Source: an uncultured Eubacterium sp.
GTDB lineage: Bacteria > Bacillota > Clostridia > Lachnospirales > Lachnospiraceae
NCBI GenBank assembly: GCA_910584345.1
Contig: CAJTZX010000083.1
Location: forward strand, 1 to 9,424
Direction of reading: 5' to 3'
DNA length: 9,424 nt
The notes below the pieces were generated by a model. The model was given only the letters and a program-made list of their open reading frames with translations. It ran no database searches and was not told the origin of the DNA. The stretch's first letter is position 1. The number at the start of each line of letters is the position of its first letter. Positions 6,581 to 9,424 of the stretch are shown one piece after another. The translations under genes and the position numbers were made by a program.

Positions 6581-7362
6581 AATATCTTTTCCAGCTCCCG
6601 CACAAGTTCAGGGATCAGCTTTCCGTCTTCATATTCATCCGCAACTGCTCTTCCCAGTTTTGGATCATTGGTAATCATTGCGTCTGTTTCGTTTTCGCAC
6701 AACAAACGCATATGTTCTTCTTCATTCACTGTCCATACGTGTACTTTCAGCCCATGTCTGCTGCATTCTGCAAAAAAATCGGAATACTGCACATTATAAA
6801 TAGCCGGATGAAGCGCATCCGCTTTCACCGTTTTTTTTGCATACGAAACAACATCTATCATACCGTCCTGATACAGTAGACCAGTCATTGCATCCGGTTT
6901 CAAACGTTTGATTTTGCGGATGCTGTAATGATTAAAAGAAGAATAAATGACACGTTCCTGCATCCCCATCTGTTCTGTCAAATCCAACACCTGTTCCTCA
7001 AGTTCCGGATAGAAAACGACTCCCGTTTTTAATTCTACGTTGACCGTTAAGTTTGTCGGCCGAATCAGCTCATAGACTTCCTCCAGCGTTGGGATACACT
7101 GTGTTCCGAAATGGGAAAAGTGCTGGTTCACATTGATCCTTTTTAATCTTTCATACGTAAAATCTTTCACCCAACCGGAAACTCTGCTGACACGGTCGAC
7201 CATTTCATCATGAATCACGACCAGCTTCCCATCCTTTGTCTGCTGCACATCCAGCTCAATACCGTCAGCTTTTAATTCCACTGCCTTTTGAAATGCTTCC
7301 AATGTGTTTTCCGGTGCATAAGCACTGGCTCCCCTGTGAGCCCATACAAGTGTTTTTTTCAT
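6577..7362 (-). CDS. Glycerophosphodiester phosphodiesterase (GDPD family)
   Basis: The 261-residue enzyme hydrolyses glycerophosphodiesters, the deacylation products of phospholipids, to glycerol 3-phosphate and the free alcohol. The fold is a TIM barrel. Seen residues are the HRG motif (H9-R10-G11), the E18-N19-T20 segment, metal-binding E36 and D38 in GIELDVQ, H51-D52 in VVIHDE, E110 and K112 in VNVELK, and late-barrel W210-T211 in VHVWTVN. It has the length of cytosolic UgpQ-type enzymes, with no signal peptide. The ATG has AAAGG ten bases upstream, a slightly long spacing. It is the first gene of a tight operon with the hydrolase (ATGA overlap) and the MFS protein. A plausible promoter lies in the 89-bp gap upstream. 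The family assignment is secure; the preferred head group is not. Confidence 0.93.
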   Translation of the reverse strand: MKKTLVWAHRGASAYAPENTLEAFQKAVELKADGIELDVQQTKDGKLVVIHDEMVDRVSRVSGWVKDFTYERLKRINVNQHFSHFGTQCIPTLEEVYELIRPTNLTVNVELKTGVVFYPELEEQVLDLTEQMGMQERVIYSSFNHYSIRKIKRLKPDAMTGLLYQDGMIDVVSYAKKTVKADALHPAIYNVQYSDFFAECSRHGLKVHVWTVNEEEHMRLLCENETDAMITNDPKLGRAVADEYEDGKLIPELVRELEKIL

Positions 7363-7406
7363 TCTATCATAACCTTTATTCTTTATTCTAAATATATTTT
7401 CTATAC

Positions 7407-7435
7407 ATCATAAGCCTGAAACTTATATCTGTTAC
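7407..7435 (-). promoter_or_regulatory. Predicted promoter of the GDPD-hydrolase-MFS operon
   Basis: On the minus strand TATGAT (7407-7412, five of six to -10) and GTAACA (7430-7435, four of six to -35) are 17 bp apart. They lie in the 89-bp AT-rich gap between the spermidine-synthase-like gene and the phosphodiesterase gene. The leader would be about 37 nt. No strong terminator is seen after the upstream gene, so read-through from it is also possible. Confidence 0.4.
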
Positions 7436-7451
7436 CTGTTCCTATGGCTTT

Positions 7452-9056
7452 TTACAATATGGAATCCAAAAGTCCTTTCAGACCTTCTTTTTCATAAATC
7501 CCACGGTAATACTCTACCTCATCCTGGATCAGCTCATCAATGACCCGCATTCCAAGCAGCTCCACCGGAGCACAATCGTCTGTCAGCAAATAATCGCCTG
7601 GCTCATATGCTACCAAACGCTCTGCCGTTCGATCCATCAGATCTGCAAGGTCACTGTCCGATGTAAGTGCCATCTGATCCTGCATCACTTCTAAAATATC
7701 TGGTGAAGCAGAAGCAAACAATTCCCGGTTTGTAGAGCCTGTTACATCTGCCGTATAAATATAATCAAAAACATGGCTGATCGTATCCGCAAGATATTCG
7801 TTCATACTTCCTTCCTGCGTCGTGCGCATATTCATATTGACAACCATCACGCCGTCTTCTTTTAAATGCGACTTTACCATTGTAAAAAATTCCACGGACG
7901 ACATCTGAAAAGGAATCGTAATATCCTGATAAGCATCTACCATAATCACATCATATTTATGATCTACAACGTTTAAATATGCACGCCCGTCATAAGCTGC
8001 TACCGGCACATCTTCGGGAAGCGCAAAATATGTTCTGGCAAGGTCTGTAATCTTTTCATCTATTTCTACGCCTTCCATACGCACATTTGGAAAATACCGC
8101 TTACACTGTGTCGCAAAAGTTCCGGTTCCCATTCCAAGAATCAGTACATCCAGACGCTCTTTTTCATAGACACCTGCCATAAACGGAGCCGCGAGTGCGT
8201 AATCGTAATACATTCCTGACAGGCTGTTATCTTTTTTTAAAATCGACTGCACGCCAAACAGCACATTGGTAGATAAGATCACGCTGTTTTCATTTTCCTT
8301 TACCTGCAAATAATTATAGACAGATTCCCCTTCATAAGAAAGGTCTGTTTCCCAAAATGCAAAACTGTCTGATCTTCCCGCCAGACAACAGACCAGAAAC
8401 AAGCTCACACCGAATACAGCGCCTTTGCCGCCTTCCTTTACGGAAATAAAATAAACCAGCGCAAGCAGCAGCAAAATACCGGCAAAAATAAGAAATGTAA
8501 CCGAAGTGCCAACGGCCGGGATTGTGACAAACGTCGGCAAAAACGTTCCAAGAATACTGCCGATCGTATTCGATGCATTCAGCATTCCTACGGTCTTTCC
8601 GTTATCTTCCAGACTATCCACCGTATATTTCACAAGGGAAGGCGTCACTGTCCCAAGCAAAAACAATGGAAACACAAAAATTACCATACAGGCAAAAAAC
8701 GCTGCCAAAATTAAAAAATTACTGTTTACCGTAAAAATAAGCAAAGCTGAAATGCCCAAAATCAAATATTTTCCAACAACCGGAATGGCTGCAATCCATA
8801 TGGCCGCCACAATCATTCGTTTGTACAGCCTTCCGGGATCAGGATTTTTATCTGCCGTCCTGCCTCCGTATATATTGCCAAGAGCCATTGCGATCATAAT
8901 CGTACCGATAATGATCGTCCATACGATCTGTGAAGAACTAAAATAGGGAGCAAGCAGGCGGCTTGCCCCTAATTCTACTGCCATTACGGACATACCTGCA
9001 AAAAACTCTGTCAGATACAGATATGTCTTATTTTGTAAAATACGTGCCTGTTTCAT
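7452..9056 (-). CDS. Membrane-anchored spermidine-synthase-like protein (fused MFS/spermidine synthase type)
   Basis: The 534-residue protein has an N-terminal membrane part of about seven or eight helices (residues about 10-230), opening TEFFAGMSVMAVELGASRLL. A cytosolic Rossmann methyltransferase-fold domain follows (about 245-490). SAM-type binding motifs are LGMGTGTF (about 307-314), GVEID (329-333), YDGRAYL (355-361) and the active-site-like DVIMVDAYQD (369-378). LLTDDCAPVE near 490-499 is typical of the fused family. Canonical aminopropyltransferases use decarboxylated SAM and putrescine. Here the usual amine-binding Tyr-His-Glu region reads MYYDYALAAP, and no speD, speA or speB lies nearby, so polyamine synthesis is unproven. 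A TTG ten codons upstream extends the frame, but ATG 9056 with AAAGG eight bases before it is better. A strong promoter and a leader dyad precede it. Confidence 0.85.
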   Translation of the reverse strand: MKQARILQNKTYLYLTEFFAGMSVMAVELGASRLLAPYFSSSQIVWTIIIGTIMIAMALGNIYGGRTADKNPDPGRLYKRMIVAAIWIAAIPVVGKYLILGISALLIFTVNSNFLILAAFFACMVIFVFPLFLLGTVTPSLVKYTVDSLEDNGKTVGMLNASNTIGSILGTFLPTFVTIPAVGTSVTFLIFAGILLLLALVYFISVKEGGKGAVFGVSLFLVCCLAGRSDSFAFWETDLSYEGESVYNYLQVKENENSVILSTNVLFGVQSILKKDNSLSGMYYDYALAAPFMAGVYEKERLDVLILGMGTGTFATQCKRYFPNVRMEGVEIDEKITDLARTYFALPEDVPVAAYDGRAYLNVVDHKYDVIMVDAYQDITIPFQMSSVEFFTMVKSHLKEDGVMVVNMNMRTTQEGSMNEYLADTISHVFDYIYTADVTGSTNRELFASASPDILEVMQDQMALTSDSDLADLMDRTAERLVAYEPGDYLLTDDCAPVELLGMRVIDELIQDEVEYYRGIYEKEGLKGLLDSIL

Positions 9057-9064
9057 TCTTACTG

Positions 9065-9069
9065 CCTTT
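9065..9069 (-). promoter_or_regulatory. Shine-Dalgarno deciding the start of the spermidine-synthase-like gene
   Basis: AAAGG on the minus strand is eight bases before the ATG at 9054-9056. It lies within the frame that would open at the TTG at 9086, so the shorter protein is preferred. Confidence 0.5.
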
Positions 9070-9079
9070 CTTTTTCCTT

Positions 9080-9107
9080 CGGACAAACCGTATCATACGG
9101 CTGTCCG
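9080..9107 (-). promoter_or_regulatory. 28-nt interrupted dyad in the 5' leader: operator or RNA hairpin
   Basis: On the minus strand CGGACA, G, CCGTA, TGA, TACGG, TT, TGTCCG forms a nested dyad of 6 plus 5 base pairs with only small bulges. It starts almost at the expected transcription start (near 9109) and ends 11 bases before the AAAGG ribosome binding site. No T-run follows, so it is not an intrinsic terminator. A repressor operator just downstream of the promoter, for example of TetR type, or a leader RNA hairpin affecting translation or stability are both possible. Confidence 0.6.
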
Positions 9108-9115
9108 TTTTTATT

Positions 9116-9144
9116 ATCATAACAAATTATGGAAGTTCTGGCAA
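9116..9144 (-). promoter_or_regulatory. Strong predicted promoter of the spermidine-synthase-like gene
   Basis: On the minus strand the -35 box TTGCCA (9139-9144, five of six) and the -10 box TATGAT (9116-9121, five of six) are exactly 17 bp apart. An extended -10 TG precedes TATGAT by one base. Transcription would start near 9109, directly before the leader dyad. This is the best promoter match in the window. Confidence 0.7.
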
Positions 9145-9159
9145 TCCTTGTTTTCTGTT

Positions 9160-9424
9160 CTTTTTTATGACGAACAAAGGGCGTTACTATTCACGGGGGT
9201 GGACAAGTAACAAAGCAACAGTTTAGACAAAGGGTCGCTTTTGGACCTCCCGGACGCTGGATGAGGGAATCGGCCCTGTCTCACTGTTCCGGTTTCCAGA
9301 ACGTAAGAATCCCTAAGTATTCTACATTTAAGTTGTGGCGCCGGACGGACGCGGCGCCTAATTCGCCCTGGCTTAACGCCAGCAGCTAAAGGCGCCGCTA
9401 CGGCTTCGCCGCCTGTGTTTCGAG
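9160..9424. other. GC-rich, hairpin-dense segment, probably part of a mobile or repeated element at the window edge
   Basis: From about 9165 the composition changes from AT-rich to clearly GC-rich, and inverted repeats follow one another: GTTACT/AGTAAC (9183-9188, 9206-9211), CTGGA/TCCAG enclosing TGAG/CTCA (about 9257-9299), AGAAT/ATTCT (9306-9323), a perfect 7-bp GGCGCCG/CGGCGCC with 8-nt loop (9337-9358), CTGGC/GCCAG (9368-9382) and GCCG/CGGC (9394-9404). I recognise no gene. One minus-strand frame stays open to the window edge, but its translation (rich in Arg, Pro and Gly) resembles no protein I know, and one plus-strand frame is also largely open. A structured non-coding end of an insertion sequence, or a dispersed repeat, is the most natural reading; the exact element is not identified. 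Confidence 0.5.

Noticed and set aside
8506..8946. Long plus-strand frame of 146 codons inside the spermidine-synthase-like gene
   Set aside because: It is antisense to membrane helices of a well-supported gene, has no recognisable domain, and is best explained as a mirror frame.
9168..9424. A minus-strand frame that stays open to the window edge, about 85 codons
   Set aside because: Its translation is rich in Arg, Pro and Gly with no recognisable motif. One plus-strand frame is also largely open, as expected for GC-rich, stop-poor DNA full of inverted repeats. I treat it as non-coding.
1..9424. Possibility of a CRISPR array, tRNA or rRNA gene
   Set aside because: The only tandem repeat array has directly abutting 37-38 bp units without unique spacers, and no cloverleaf or conserved rRNA segment was recognised by eye on either strand.
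1..9424. Whole window as a composite transposon bounded by related elements
   Set aside because: The left end is an IS110 fragment and the right end is a different GC-rich segment. I saw no shared sequence between the two ends, and the genes between are ordinary chromosomal ones.

Overview
The window looks like chromosomal DNA from a Gram-positive anaerobe of the Clostridia, most likely Lachnospiraceae. The reasons are a moderately low GC content, AGGAG/AAAGG-type ribosome binding sites, strong sigma-A-like promoters, and a gene set (LysM plus M14 endopeptidase, UMF1/Atg22-type MFS protein, COG3044-type ABC ATPase) common in that group. The family assignment is inference from protein resemblance. 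All recognisable genes lie on the minus strand, so transcription runs from right to left.

Right to left, the layout is as follows. (1) 9160-9424 is a GC-rich, hairpin-dense segment unlike its surroundings, probably part of a mobile or repeated element cut by the window edge. (2) A strong promoter (9116-9144) and a 28-nt dyad in the 5' leader precede a membrane-anchored spermidine-synthase-like protein (7452-9056). (3) A tight three-gene operon follows: a glycerophosphodiester phosphodiesterase, a monoacylglycerol-lipase or lysophospholipase-like alpha/beta hydrolase joined to it by a 4-bp ATGA overlap, and an Atg22-like MFS transporter starting 4 bp after the hydrolase stop. (4) A gamma-D-glutamyl-diamino-acid endopeptidase (PG-binding, LysM and M14 domains, no signal peptide) has its own promoter. 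(5) A 136-residue protein of unknown function follows. (6) An array of three 37-38 bp tandem repeats leads into a 567-residue predicted ABC-class ATPase. (7) The left end is a scar: a promoter, a start codon and about 24 codons of an AAA-type ATPase gene run straight into a 5'-truncated IS110-family transposase.

The three-gene operon suggests glycerophospholipid turnover: the hydrolase would remove acyl groups, the phosphodiesterase would release glycerol 3-phosphate, and the transporter would move a product or another small solute. The peptidase probably trims peptidoglycan peptides in the cytoplasm or during sporulation. I see no complete new defence or mobile system. The best leads are the AAA-ATPase/IS110 scar, the structured GC-rich right end, the leader dyad of the spermidine-synthase-like gene, and the tandem repeats before the ABC ATPase.
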